Source: CABMGU01 sp964508495 (GTDB lineage: Archaea; Nanobdellota; Nanobdellia; Woesearchaeales; ARS49). Taken from it: a DNA stretch of 12,656 bases. Location of the stretch: assembly GCA_964508495.1 (NCBI GenBank), contig CAZDUA010000019.1, forward strand, positions 1 through 12,656. The letters are read 5' to 3'. Below the pieces are notes generated by a model, which saw nothing but the letters and a program-made list of their open reading frames with translations, was not told where the DNA came from and did not search any database. The translations under genes and the position numbers were made by a program. Below, in pieces: positions 1-8,438 of this stretch (position 1 is its first letter; every line of letters begins with the position of its first letter).

Positions 1-1
1 A

Positions 2-1843
2 ACAATGCTCAAAGCAGCATTCTACCTGCCAATAGCGCTCGGACTCGCGTCAATCACTTTAATCTTCTTCTTAACGCTAAAAATATTCAAAGACAATGAA
101 ACCGCGTTTTTCTCAGCACTCCTGTTTTCCGTTCACCCATACTTCTTCAGACAAAACATGGCAGGATTCACAGACACAACCACCCTGATAATGCCATTAT
201 CGCTCGCGTTCTTCCTCAGCATACTCTGGATAATAGAAGGAAGCAAGCTGCAAAGAAACATCGCGGTAATTGGCGCAATAGCAGCCCTAACAGCACTAAA
301 ATACACGTGGAACGGCTGGTTTTTCGTTATCGCCGTTGCCGGCCCGTTCTGCATAGCATTAGCAATTTTCCACTCATTAAACCTGAAAAAGAACAAAACA
401 CCAGCACTCGCAGGCATCTGTCTTGCGGCAGCAGGCATTGCATACTGGCTCTACAAAAACGGGTACGTTGAAAAAACACTGGCAAAATTACAATTCACGC
501 AATTAGGGCTGCAGGAAACAGTCAAAGAGCTCACCCGTCCAACATTCGCTGAACTGACTAAAGCAATCGGAGACCCGCTGTTCGGACTGCTATTACTGAC
601 AGCGGCAATCTGGATGCTCATAAGAATTGTGAAAAGAAAAGCATCCTGGCAGGAAATTTTCCTTTTCATCTGGCTTGTAACTTTATCCATCCCTGCGCTC
701 AGAATACTCCGCTTCATCCTTTTCGTAACACCTCCAGCAACAATACTCGCCGGATGGATGCTCAGAAAAACAGCATACGGTCTAGAACAACTCATTAGCA
801 GCCTTAACGTGGCGTCCCTCAGGACAGCATCACTCCTCTCACTTATAATTCTGCCAGCCATAGTTGGCGCAACAATGATTGATGTGACAAAAATTCCGCT
901 ATCTCCCATGAACTCTGCCATCGCAGAAACAAGCGAGTGGTTCAAAGAAAATACAGGCACTGATGCACTAATCAACACATGGTGGGACTACGGCTACGTT
1001 TGGCAACATGCGGCACGAAGACAGACAGTATTGGACGCGACACCAAGCACTGCAGCCCACTGGATGGCACGAGCATTGCTGACAACAAACGAAACATACG
1101 CGCTGAACATATTGCGAATGCTCGACTGCAGCAACAAAAAAGCGCACTCAACATACGCTGAGAAATTCGGCAATACCTCAATGCTCGAAAAAGTGCTGCA
1201 ACAGAACAGAGAGGACGCTGAACAGACACTTGCTGATGAAAGTGCTGAACTCATAAACCTAACTCACTGCGAACCTAAAGAAGCATACTTTATCGTCGAC
1301 CAGAACATGATAGACATCGCCCTTACAATAGAAGCAATATCATTATGGGACCAGGAAATTGGAATCGGCATTCCCGACAACAAAATCTCAACAGTCAACA
1401 CATGCGCGAAAATAAACGAAACAGTGCTTGAATGTTCAGGATACACTGTTGACTTAGAAAATCTAAATGCAACACGCAACGGCAAAAAACCCCACAGCCT
1501 CGAACTCTTCCAAGAAGGAAACCACACGAGCAAAACATACTCGGAAGGAGAACTATCCCTTGCAGTCTATAAAGATGATAGCAACTTTTACCGCTCACTG
1601 TTAATGACGCCAGAATTAGCCCGCTCAATGCTCATACGATTATTTGCCGAGGACGATTTTGACCAATTCGAAATCGCCTACCGCGCGTACAAACCAAAAC
1701 GAACAATGACCTGGAAAATCAGCTGGAATACAAATCAAGAAGACTCGTTATCATCTGAGCACGAGAAAAATGAGCTTTCACCCTCTCAAGACCAGCTTTC
1801 CCAACTTTTGAACACAACGATTTATTCTGAAACGAATTCATAG
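2..1843 (+). CDS. aglB: Oligosaccharyltransferase AglB/Stt3 (5' end outside window)
   Basis: This is the membrane enzyme that moves a lipid-linked glycan onto Asn in N-X-S/T sequons on the outer face of the membrane (GT66 family). Numbering is from the Met codon at position 5. Residues 1-295 hold about eight to ten hydrophobic segments. G54-D57 in the segment MAGFTDTTT matches the second acidic motif. TVKE (172-175) fits the external-loop-5 TIxE/SVSE motif. R234/R236 before the FVTPP segment match the conserved Arg region. WWDYG is at 326-330, followed by a soluble C-terminal domain. The first transmembrane helix and first DxD loop are absent. The frame is open to the left edge, so the Met at 5 is almost surely internal and the gene starts upstream. 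The last 41 codons lie antisense to the 3' end of the neighbouring GT4 gene. Family assignment is firm; the symbol follows archaeal usage. Confidence 0.93.
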   Translation, partial: TMLKAAFYLPIALGLASITLIFFLTLKIFKDNETAFFSALLFSVHPYFFRQNMAGFTDTTTLIMPLSLAFFLSILWIIEGSKLQRNIAVIGAIAALTALKYTWNGWFFVIAVAGPFCIALAIFHSLNLKKNKTPALAGICLAAAGIAYWLYKNGYVEKTLAKLQFTQLGLQETVKELTRPTFAELTKAIGDPLFGLLLLTAAIWMLIRIVKRKASWQEIFLFIWLVTLSIPALRILRFILFVTPPATILAGWMLRKTAYGLEQLISSLNVASLRTASLLSLIILPAIVGATMIDVTKIPLSPMNSAIAETSEWFKENTGTDALINTWWDYGYVWQHAARRQTVLDATPSTAAHWMARALLTTNETYALNILRMLDCSNKKAHSTYAEKFGNTSMLEKVLQQNREDAEQTLADESAELINLTHCEPKEAYFIVDQNMIDIALTIEAISLWDQEIGIGIPDNKISTVNTCAKINETVLECSGYTVDLENLNATRNGKKPHSLELFQEGNHTSKTYSEGELSLAVYKDDSNFYRSLLMTPELARSMLIRLFAEDDFDQFEIAYRAYKPKRTMTWKISWNTNQEDSLSSEHEKNELSPSQDQLSQLLNTTIYSETNS

Positions 1844-2762
1844 CGTTAACCAAAGAGTTAACATCAGCAGGCGGGACTAAAATTCCAGACTTGTTCACAA
1901 AATCGACACCAGTATTCAATCTCGTGCTGATAACAGGCTTGCCACAAGCCATAGCCTCCAACTGCACAATACCAAACGCCTCAGCCCTCGTCGTAGAAGG
2001 AAGAACAAACACGTCGCAAGCATGATAAAAATTAACCAAGTCCTCATCAGAAACTTTCGTGAAAAAATGAACTCTGTCGTTAGCAATGGAGCGCAAATTA
2101 GCCAGTAAAGAACCATTGCCCACAATAAACAAAGTGCCATCAACCTCACGCATTGCCTTAATCAAAAAACGCAAGCCCTTATACCTAACAAGCCGGCCAA
2201 CAAACAAGAAAAAAGGACTTTTGCCCAGACTCCTTAACTCTTTAACACGACTTTTGTCAAACTTCTTGAACTTATTAACATCAACACCATACGGAATAAT
2301 TGCAATTTTGTCCTTAAAGTCCCTCAAGATAGGAGAACTATCCGCGTATTCCTTAGAAAAAACAACAATCTTCTCAGCCATACGCAAAACCTTCCGCTGA
2401 ATAGGCAGAACAATAGAAGAGCCAAACTTCTTAACAACATCAGCATGATAAGTAACAACCAACCGTTTAGGCTTTGAGAGCAGGCAGCAAAACTCGGCCC
2501 AAGGATTAGGCATGTGCAAATGAACAACATCAAACTTGTTATTTTTCAAAAAAGAAAGCAGTGAAGGACTAACAGGATGCCTGAAAGGCAGTTTAGAAAG
2601 ACGAACAACACGCACGCCATTAACAATCTCAACCGAGCCATTTCCAGAAACAACACAAGTCACGTCTACTCTCTTAGCCAACCCCTCGCAAACGTCCCTA
2701 ACATAAGTCTCAACACCACCTCTGACAGGCGGATAAAACTTGCCGACGTGAAGAACCTTCAT
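1719..2762 (-). CDS. GT4-family glycosyltransferase (GT-B fold)
   Basis: This 347-residue retaining glycosyltransferase probably moves a sugar from a nucleotide donor onto a lipid-linked glycan at the cytoplasmic membrane face. The N-terminal Rossmann half opens with MKVLHVGKFYPPVRGGVETY, the acceptor-side glycine loop of PimB/WbaZ-type enzymes. HLHMPNPW (81-88) and TYHAD (104-108) follow. The C-terminal half begins at LFVGRLVRYKG (186-196) and has the GT4 E-x7-E signature at E261/E269 (EAFGIVQLE). The reading frame extends upstream to 2954, but that stretch lies antisense to the methyltransferase gene and has no family similarity, so the start at 2762 is preferred. It leaves a TATA box about 26 bp upstream. 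The 3' end overlaps aglB by 125 bp. The substrate cannot be read from sequence. Confidence 0.9.
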   Translation of the reverse strand: MKVLHVGKFYPPVRGGVETYVRDVCEGLAKRVDVTCVVSGNGSVEIVNGVRVVRLSKLPFRHPVSPSLLSFLKNNKFDVVHLHMPNPWAEFCCLLSKPKRLVVTYHADVVKKFGSSIVLPIQRKVLRMAEKIVVFSKEYADSSPILRDFKDKIAIIPYGVDVNKFKKFDKSRVKELRSLGKSPFFLFVGRLVRYKGLRFLIKAMREVDGTLFIVGNGSLLANLRSIANDRVHFFTKVSDEDLVNFYHACDVFVLPSTTRAEAFGIVQLEAMACGKPVISTRLNTGVDFVNKSGILVPPADVNSLVNAMNSFQNKSLCSKVGKAGLERVKAHFSRAQMITSLLDLYSS

Positions 2763-2784
2763 AATCGACGATATTCGGAAAAAG

Positions 2785-2792
2785 CTTTTAAG
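2785..2792. promoter_or_regulatory. Shared TATA box for divergent GT4 and methyltransferase genes
   Basis: The only AT-rich box in the 52-bp gap is CTTTTAAG (CTTAAAAG on the minus strand), overlapping the perfect palindrome AAAAGCTTTT at 2780-2789. Its centre lies about 26 bp from both start codons (2762 minus, 2815 plus), the usual archaeal TATA-to-TSS distance. Both mRNAs would then be leaderless, and one box might serve both directions. Inferred from position and sequence only. Confidence 0.55.
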
Positions 2793-2814
2793 CATTGCTG
2801 TAAAACACCGAATA

Positions 2815-3606
2815 ATGGGGGCAGCGCTATTAAAAGAGCTCGAAGAGCAGATAAACCTAGAAGACAGCAAGTACAAGTACCTCTCCGTTTTTAACTTCAA
2901 ATTCCATAAGAAAAGATACCTGCTAGACCTGAAGATAATAAGTAAAATATTCAAAAAAGGGAAAATCCTTGACTTAGGAGCATCCCCGTTTCACGAAACA
3001 TTTCTACTAAAAAAACTCGGATACGATATAACAGGAGTTGACTTCAATCAAGACAGATACAAGACGTTTGTGGAGAACAACAAGTTAGAAATCATAAAAA
3101 CAGACATTGAAAAAGACAGATTGCCAATCAAAGACGAAACCTTCGACTTGATATTGATGAATGAAGTCATAGAACACCTTACAAATCCGATACACGCACT
3201 CCTGGAAGCTAACAGAATTCTCAAAAAAGACGGAAAAATAATGCTCACCACGCCAAACATATATTATTTCTCAAGAGTAATCAAATACCTAATGGGCAAG
3301 GGAGCCCTGGCAAGCGCTTACGGAGAATTCGCAAAAAAATATTCAGTATCAACATTCGGACACATAAGAGAATACACAAATGCCGAAATAAAAGAACTGC
3401 TAACAAATACGAACTACAAAATAATCAAAAAATGGTACAGAAAAGACACTGCTCCCATTACGCCATTACGCGTAATAATAAGAACAATAACTTACATGCT
3501 GCCATTTCTAAGACCATACCAAGTATTTATAGCCGAAAAAGATGACAGGCACGAGGAATGCCTGCAAAAACTCAAAAACCCTCCAAAACTTCCCAAAGTA
3601 GATTAA
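2815..3606 (+). CDS. Class I SAM-dependent methyltransferase (UbiG/Methyltransf_11-like)
   Basis: This 263-residue soluble enzyme is predicted to transfer methyl from S-adenosylmethionine. Motif I is LDLGASPF (52-59), with its glycine loop shortened relative to the usual DxGxGxG. The acidic residue after strand 2 is D76 (TGVDFN). Motif IV reads FDLILMNEVIEHL (110-122), typical of the UbiG/Methyltransf_11/23 group, and the post-motif is ILKKDGKIMLTTPN (135-148). The C-terminal part (about 175-240) is basic and partly hydrophobic and may hold the acceptor. It sits between two glycosyltransferase units, so methylation of a surface or N-linked glycan is plausible; quinone or small-molecule methylation cannot be excluded. 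There is no Shine-Dalgarno and the TATA box is about 26 bp upstream. The stop overlaps the convergent GT2 stop by 4 bp. Confidence 0.86.
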   Translation: MGAALLKELEEQINLEDSKYKYLSVFNFKFHKKRYLLDLKIISKIFKKGKILDLGASPFHETFLLKKLGYDITGVDFNQDRYKTFVENNKLEIIKTDIEKDRLPIKDETFDLILMNEVIEHLTNPIHALLEANRILKKDGKIMLTTPNIYYFSRVIKYLMGKGALASAYGEFAKKYSVSTFGHIREYTNAEIKELLTNTNYKIIKKWYRKDTAPITPLRVIIRTITYMLPFLRPYQVFIAEKDDRHEECLQKLKNPPKLPKVD

Positions 3607-4526
3607 CCTGCAAGACCTCTCAACAAGCCAAACCGGAAACTATTCTTCGCAAACATCGCGAAATAAAAGTTGCAAACGTGCTGAGAACGAACAGCCTTGC
3701 CAATGTAAAAACCAAACATTCCAAATAAAACCAAAGATTTTGTCAAAAACATAAAAGGAAGCCTGAAAACCTTCAGCAAAGGAAGCAAACGCAAAAATGT
3801 CGGGGCAGGAAAATACTTCTCAATAAATTCGCGCCCGTGCTTCCTGAAAATCAAAGCTTTCTCCCTGCCCTGCTGTGAAATAACGCTTCCATACGTCCAA
3901 AAAGGACTATCATTTGCGTGCCAGACAACAGATTTGGGAAGAAAAGAAAGTTTGCCGTCTTTTTCCATAAAACGCGCGCCAAGCTCAAACTCACACATTA
4001 TAGGAATATACGACGACAAACCGCCAAGCTCCAAGAAAGTCTTTTTGCGCATTGCGGAATTATGAAAATCAAAAAAAGACTTGACGGTGCCGAGCTTTTT
4101 CAGATTATCAACAACATCCAAACGCTTACTCTCCTGCGCCCTGCCCATAAAAGTAGAAGCAGGAATAGTGTTCACAGCGCCCATCGCAGCCTGAACTTTA
4201 GAAGATTTAAACAAATCAACATACATCTTCACCCATTTCCTATGCGCAATACAGTGTGACTCGATAAAACATAAAACCTCGCCCTTAGACTTCTTAACTG
4301 CTTTATTGATAATTTCAGCACGATTTCCACCAGGCACGTGAATCATCTTAAAATGCAGATATTGCTTCTCAAAATCCTTAAGCATTGTCTCATGCTCGGG
4401 AGTGAAAACGTTCACAGACGCGAGAAAAACCTCATAATCATCAAAATCCTGATTGCACAACATTTGAACAACAGGCAGACGCAAGCCCTGCTCGTTAACA
4501 TCAGAAATAATGACAGACGCCTTCAT
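3603..4526 (-). CDS. GT2-family glycosyltransferase, copy B of tandem pair
   Basis: This 307-residue GT-A-fold enzyme is the last gene of the leftward glycan operon. It begins MKASVIISDV, the first strand of a GT2 nucleotide-binding domain. FIESHCIAHRKWV (88-100) stands where most GT2 enzymes have the metal-binding DxD. CEFELGARF in the middle matches the acidic region of the acceptor site, followed by VVWHAND. A hydrophobic C-terminal stretch (about residues 245-275, LLPLLKVFRLPFMFLTK) suggests membrane association. The start at 4526 is chosen because its ATG overlaps the stop of the upstream gene as ATGA, giving translational coupling; an upstream in-frame start at 4583 lies inside that gene. 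It is clearly paralogous to the upstream GT2. Donor and acceptor are unknown. Confidence 0.85.
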   Translation of the reverse strand: MKASVIISDVNEQGLRLPVVQMLCNQDFDDYEVFLASVNVFTPEHETMLKDFEKQYLHFKMIHVPGGNRAEIINKAVKKSKGEVLCFIESHCIAHRKWVKMYVDLFKSSKVQAAMGAVNTIPASTFMGRAQESKRLDVVDNLKKLGTVKSFFDFHNSAMRKKTFLELGGLSSYIPIMCEFELGARFMEKDGKLSFLPKSVVWHANDSPFWTYGSVISQQGREKALIFRKHGREFIEKYFPAPTFLRLLPLLKVFRLPFMFLTKSLVLFGMFGFYIGKAVRSQHVCNFYFAMFAKNSFRFGLLRGLAG

Positions 4527-5437
4527 TTCAACCCCTTCAACATACCCTGACGCAAACAGTTCGCAGCATAACCGCGGAAACAAGACTCGGACAAGCGAGG
4601 CGATAATTTCTCAAAGCCGTACATTCCAAACAGTTGAGCAGTCTTGAAAACCTGAGCAGCGCACATGCAAGGCACTCTTGATGCGCGCAAAAACGGAAGC
4701 AGTTGAACAAAACGAGGGCTGGGAAAATATCTTTCCATAAACTCCTGGCCGTGCTTTGATAAAATCATTGTCCTGTCAATTCCCTGGCGCTTCACTATGA
4801 AGTCATAGCTCGAGAGATTGCGATTGTTAAAGTGCCAGACCTTTTCGTCAGGCACCCTATATATGGGAATTCCCTTCTGGTGCAAACGTGCTCCAAGCTC
4901 AAACTCAGCCATTGCAGGCATCTCCTCAGAGAAACCATTCATGTCAAAAAAACAGTCGCGTGTAATACATGAAGCATGCAAGTCGAAAAAAGAGTCATAA
5001 ATCTTATCAGAAGCCAGCTTCTGGATTATTCTATATCTCTGGCGCCATACCAGTTTTGAAACCATAATGTTGCTTGGAACTTCCTTGATCTCAATAAATG
5101 CCGCCTTGAACATCTTGCGCTGATGCCTATCAAGATATCGCTTAAGCCAATTCCTATCCGCAATGCAATGAGACTCTGCGAAAAACAACAATTTGCCATC
5201 AGACTTGCCAACAGCCTGATTCAGAGACGCGCTCCTGTCACCGCTGACCTTAACAGTTCTAAAATAAGGATACTGCTCCTTAAAATGTTTCAGAATAACA
5301 TGCTCTTCTTTTGAGACTTTTCCAAAAAGAGGGAGAATAACTTCGTAATCATTAACAGTCTGCGTGCACAACGCCTGAATTGATGGCAACAGAACGCCCT
5401 GAGGCTCAAGATTTGGAACAATAATACTCGCTTTCAC
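4523..5437 (-). CDS. GT2-family glycosyltransferase, copy A of tandem pair
   Basis: This 304-residue GT-A-fold enzyme starts with GTG (5437-5435), which overlaps the stop of the upstream GT4 gene as GTGA. It opens MKASIIVPNLEPQG and carries FAESHCIADRNWL (86-98), the same ESHC variant as its neighbour in place of the metal-binding DxD. MAEFELGARL (176-185) and VWHFNN (200-205) follow. The C-terminal third is basic and hydrophobic (QLLPFLRASRVPCMCAAQVF) and is probably membrane-associated. Shared blocks with the next gene include ESHCIA, EFELGAR, KHG-EF and YFP-P-F, pointing to tandem duplication and divergence. The likely role is adding a sugar in the same glycan pathway as the flanking GT4 enzymes. 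Confidence 0.86.
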   Translation of the reverse strand: MKASIIVPNLEPQGVLLPSIQALCTQTVNDYEVILPLFGKVSKEEHVILKHFKEQYPYFRTVKVSGDRSASLNQAVGKSDGKLLFFAESHCIADRNWLKRYLDRHQRKMFKAAFIEIKEVPSNIMVSKLVWRQRYRIIQKLASDKIYDSFFDLHASCITRDCFFDMNGFSEEMPAMAEFELGARLHQKGIPIYRVPDEKVWHFNNRNLSSYDFIVKRQGIDRTMILSKHGQEFMERYFPSPRFVQLLPFLRASRVPCMCAAQVFKTAQLFGMYGFEKLSPRLSESCFRGYAANCLRQGMLKGLK

Positions 5438-6498
5438 TTAACCACTCCCCTGTAAACGTCAACAATTCCGTCAATCATCCGCCTCTGAGTAAAAAGCTTT
5501 GCCCTTTCCAAGCCCCTCTTCACCAGCACATCATATATGTTGGAATCAAGAGCTTCCAAAATACCATCTGCAATACTATGAACGTCATACGGGTCGACCA
5601 GAACGGCAGCATCACCGCAAACTTCAGGCAAAGAAGAATTATTAGAAGCCACAACAGGAGTGCCGTACGCCATAGCTTCCAAAACCGGCAGGCCAAAACC
5701 CTCATAAAAAGAAGGCCAGACAAACAATTTTGCATTTTTGTAAAGGAAAACCGTCTCAGCATCAGACACGTAACCCCTGAAAATGACGTCATCCTGCAAT
5801 CTTAACTTTTTAACAAGAGAAAAAATAGAATTGTACTTCCAACCTTTCCCACCAGCAATAACTAACTTGTACTTGAAACCTCTGGCTTTCAACAAAGCAA
5901 AAGCCCTGATAATTCCCTCAACATTCTTCCTCGGCTCCAAAGTTCCAAGATACAAAATAAACGGTTCTTTTTCGACTTTTTCATACTTTATTTCCGGCAA
6001 GGCGTCATAAACAACAGTTATTTTGTTCTCAGAAATACCATAATACTTCACGATATCACGCTTTGTTGACTCACTGACAGCAATAATCGCATTAACTTTT
6101 CTCAAATACCAAGGCAAAAACTTCTTGAAATAAACTGCGCGTTTCCAATTATGAAATTTAGGCATGAAAAGAGGAATCAAATCATGAATTGTGACAACAA
6201 CAGGACATTTTGGCTTCTTCAAATACGGAAACTGAGGATAAGGCAAGTGCAAAACGTCCAAATTGTCAAAACAACGATTATGAAAAAAAGCGGCAAAACG
6301 GTGATAAAAAGGAATTGGCAACGCTTTTCTAAACAAATGATGATTTACATTCGAAAATAAAGGATGTTTAGAGTTCTTAGAATGAAAACAAGTCACCTCA
6401 TTCTTAGTCTTGGACAAGCCATCAACAATAAGATGAGCCTGAACCTCAACACCAGTATAAGGCTTAGACAAACACTCAGTATACACCCCGATATTCAT
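5434..6498 (-). CDS. GT4-family glycosyltransferase, first gene of operon
   Basis: This 354-residue GT-B enzyme leads the three-gene leftward operon. The N-terminal domain has GVYTECLSKPYTGVEVQ (4-20), an acceptor-side glycine loop, and VTIHDLIPLFMP (102-113), a motif common in mannosyl/rhamnosyl GT4 enzymes. The donor domain starts at ILYLGTLEPRKNVEGIIRAF (181-200). GYVSDAE (242-248) and the E-x7-E pair E266/E274 within YEGFGLPVLEAM are both intact. The full length and all GT4 landmarks indicate a functional retaining transferase. The ATG at 6498 lies about 26 bp from a TATA box, so the mRNA is probably leaderless. Stop and next start share GTGA. Confidence 0.92.
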   Translation of the reverse strand: MNIGVYTECLSKPYTGVEVQAHLIVDGLSKTKNEVTCFHSKNSKHPLFSNVNHHLFRKALPIPFYHRFAAFFHNRCFDNLDVLHLPYPQFPYLKKPKCPVVVTIHDLIPLFMPKFHNWKRAVYFKKFLPWYLRKVNAIIAVSESTKRDIVKYYGISENKITVVYDALPEIKYEKVEKEPFILYLGTLEPRKNVEGIIRAFALLKARGFKYKLVIAGGKGWKYNSIFSLVKKLRLQDDVIFRGYVSDAETVFLYKNAKLFVWPSFYEGFGLPVLEAMAYGTPVVASNNSSLPEVCGDAAVLVDPYDVHSIADGILEALDSNIYDVLVKRGLERAKLFTQRRMIDGIVDVYRGVVK

Positions 6499-6519
6499 AA
6501 AATCAAGACGAGAACAACG

Positions 6520-6528
6520 TTATAAAAA
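6520..6528 (-). promoter_or_regulatory. TATA box of the GT4-GT2-GT2 operon
   Basis: On the minus strand the 37-bp gap reads TTTTTATAA, centred about 26 bp upstream of the ATG at 6498. The U5 run inside it also lies 8-12 bp after the fttA stop, so the same bases may act in fttA 3'-end formation. Confidence 0.6.
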
Positions 6529-6535
6529 CATTTAG

Positions 6536-8428
6536 CTACTTGATTCTAACTGTCTCAAGATTACGAGGAGCAGCAGTCTCAATCCTGCCCAACTTGTGAA
6601 TTGCTGAAGCCAAATCAAGAACTTTAGAACTCTCACCATGCTGAACAATAACCTTCTTCGGCCTTGGACTGCACTTGAAAATAAAATTCATCAACTGCTT
6701 CCTATCAGAGTGGTCGGAAACGGCAAGCTTGACAACTTCCATCTTAATCTGAACAACTTCCTGCTTGATTCCTGATTTGAACACAATTTCGCGCTCGCCA
6801 CCAAAAACACGCCTTCCAAGAGTGCCCTCGCCCAAATAAGACGAGAAAATCAAGCTATTCTTAGGATTATCAGCAAAATGCTTCAAGTATTCAACACTAG
6901 GACCGCCAACAAGCATTCCAGAAGTCGCCATGACAACAGCAGGACCACTTTCCTCAACAACCTGCATCCTCTCCTTGCCGCTGCCAACACGCCTGAAAAT
7001 AGGATTCAAAAACGGATTTTGGTCCTTATGGAAAATAAGCTTTCTAAGATTTGCATTCAAAAATTCAGGATAAGCAGTATGAATAGCAGTAATATCCCAA
7101 ACCATGCCGTCAATATAAACAGGAACTGGCTCTAACTCTCCCCTTCTAACCATGCCCTCAATCATGACCATAATATCCTGCGCACGACCACTGCCAAGAA
7201 CGGGCATTAAAACTTTACCCCCACGCTTCAAAGTCTCCTTGATATAATTACACAACATCGCGTCAGCCTCAGCAGAAGGAACACCAATATCAGTCTTGCC
7301 ACCATACGTTGCTTCCAGGATAACCGTCTCCAAACGCGGGAACATTGTAAACGCAGGGTCCAACAAAGGAGTCTTGCCATATTTCAAGTCGCCAGTGTAC
7401 AAAAGATTGTGCAAGCCATTGCCAATATGCATGTGAGCCATGGAACTGCCAAGAATATGACCCGCGTTGTAAAGAGTCAATCTAACATCAGGAGTAACAT
7501 CACTAACTTCCTCCCAGTTCAAAGTAATACAATGCTTGACGAACTCTTTGACATCGTCAGTATCATAGATTGGCTCCCTGTTTTCTGACTTCATAATCTT
7601 GACCATATCAAGCATTAACAAAGCCGCAACATCTCTTGTTGGCTCAGTACAATAAACAGGACCCCTGAAGCCCATCTTGTACAAATAAGGAATAAAACCC
7701 GAGTGGTCGATATGCGCGTGAGACAAAATAATCGCGTCCAACTGCTGAATATTAAATTCCGGAGCGTCCAAAATAGGATACTGCTCAACACCCTCGCCAG
7801 CAACATTAACACCACAATCTAACAAAATTCTAGATTCGGGAGTCTGCAAGAAAATACAACTCCTGCCAACCTGCCTCGCAGCGCCAAGATGACTGACACG
7901 AATCCACTCGTGCTTTTTTTCTCTCAACCAGCCATCATAAATTCTGTGGCCAACCTTGTCCAAGAATTTCTTCCTATAATCAGAATGCTCGAACAAAACA
8001 GCACGAACGTTTTCAATCAATTGTGAGCGCAATGCCGGAGTTCTCCTTATTACCGGAACCCACAAAGTTTTCTCTCTTATTTCTCTCAACAAAGAACCCT
8101 GCTTTCCAATCGCCAAGCCAGGCTTTTCAGCCTCAATAATCACAATAGAACGCGGAGGGTCAAACAAAATTTGCGAAATGCCAGCCTCCTCAGGCATGAT
8201 TTTCCTGATTTCCTTCTCAGCATTTTCCTGCGACAAAGAAATACTCGGGTCAGGCCTTAACTCAATACGCTTCTTGAACTCATTAACGACCTGTCTAATC
8301 AAACCCTCATTATCTAAGAAAAACTCCTTGTTCTTAGTGTAGAGAACAATGTTGGCCGCTTCAAATGCCGCGTCGCTGATCTTGTCAGCGGGTATAAATT
8401 TCAAAATTTCTTTTATAATCTCTGCCAT
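6536..8428 (-). CDS. fttA: aCPSF1/FttA: KH-domain beta-CASP ribonuclease, transcription termination factor
   Basis: The family is the archaeal homologue of the CPSF73 nuclease; it cleaves nascent RNA at U-rich sites and terminates transcription. All 630 residues are present. Two KH domains come first (about 1-145), the second with an intact GxxG loop GKQG (108-111). The metallo-beta-lactamase domain follows with HAHIDH (237-242), H324 in HILGSS and D347 in TGDLKYGK. The beta-CASP insert begins near TVILEATYGG (368-377) and runs through MATSGMLVGGP (500-510). The domain closes with SDHSD (571-575) and VQHGES (595-600), which carry the last metal ligands. Family length and zinc ligands look complete, so it should be active. 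It is the second gene of an operon with psmB, 27 bp downstream; the same pairing is known in other archaea, for example Methanocaldococcus. Confidence 0.97.
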   Translation of the reverse strand: MAEIIKEILKFIPADKISDAAFEAANIVLYTKNKEFFLDNEGLIRQVVNEFKKRIELRPDPSISLSQENAEKEIRKIMPEEAGISQILFDPPRSIVIIEAEKPGLAIGKQGSLLREIREKTLWVPVIRRTPALRSQLIENVRAVLFEHSDYRKKFLDKVGHRIYDGWLREKKHEWIRVSHLGAARQVGRSCIFLQTPESRILLDCGVNVAGEGVEQYPILDAPEFNIQQLDAIILSHAHIDHSGFIPYLYKMGFRGPVYCTEPTRDVAALLMLDMVKIMKSENREPIYDTDDVKEFVKHCITLNWEEVSDVTPDVRLTLYNAGHILGSSMAHMHIGNGLHNLLYTGDLKYGKTPLLDPAFTMFPRLETVILEATYGGKTDIGVPSAEADAMLCNYIKETLKRGGKVLMPVLGSGRAQDIMVMIEGMVRRGELEPVPVYIDGMVWDITAIHTAYPEFLNANLRKLIFHKDQNPFLNPIFRRVGSGKERMQVVEESGPAVVMATSGMLVGGPSVEYLKHFADNPKNSLIFSSYLGEGTLGRRVFGGEREIVFKSGIKQEVVQIKMEVVKLAVSDHSDRKQLMNFIFKCSPRPKKVIVQHGESSKVLDLASAIHKLGRIETAAPRNLETVRIK

Positions 8429-8438
8429 ATTTCAGAAC

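Noticed and set aside
451..978. 175-residue minus-strand frame inside aglB.
   Set aside because: It is antisense to conserved AglB transmembrane regions with no recognisable domain.
1845..1862. Two GTTAAC palindromes close together after aglB.
   Set aside because: They lie in GT4 coding sequence, are only 6 bp long and show no further structure.
2763..2954. Upstream extension of the GT4 frame to 2954, adding 64 residues.
   Set aside because: It lies antisense to the methyltransferase start and is unlike GT4 N-termini; the start at 2762 begins the conserved fold and has a TATA box at the right distance.
4527..4583. Upstream extension of the second GT2 to 4583.
   Set aside because: It lies within the upstream GT2; the ATGA start at 4526 matches the paralogue's N-terminus exactly (MKAS).
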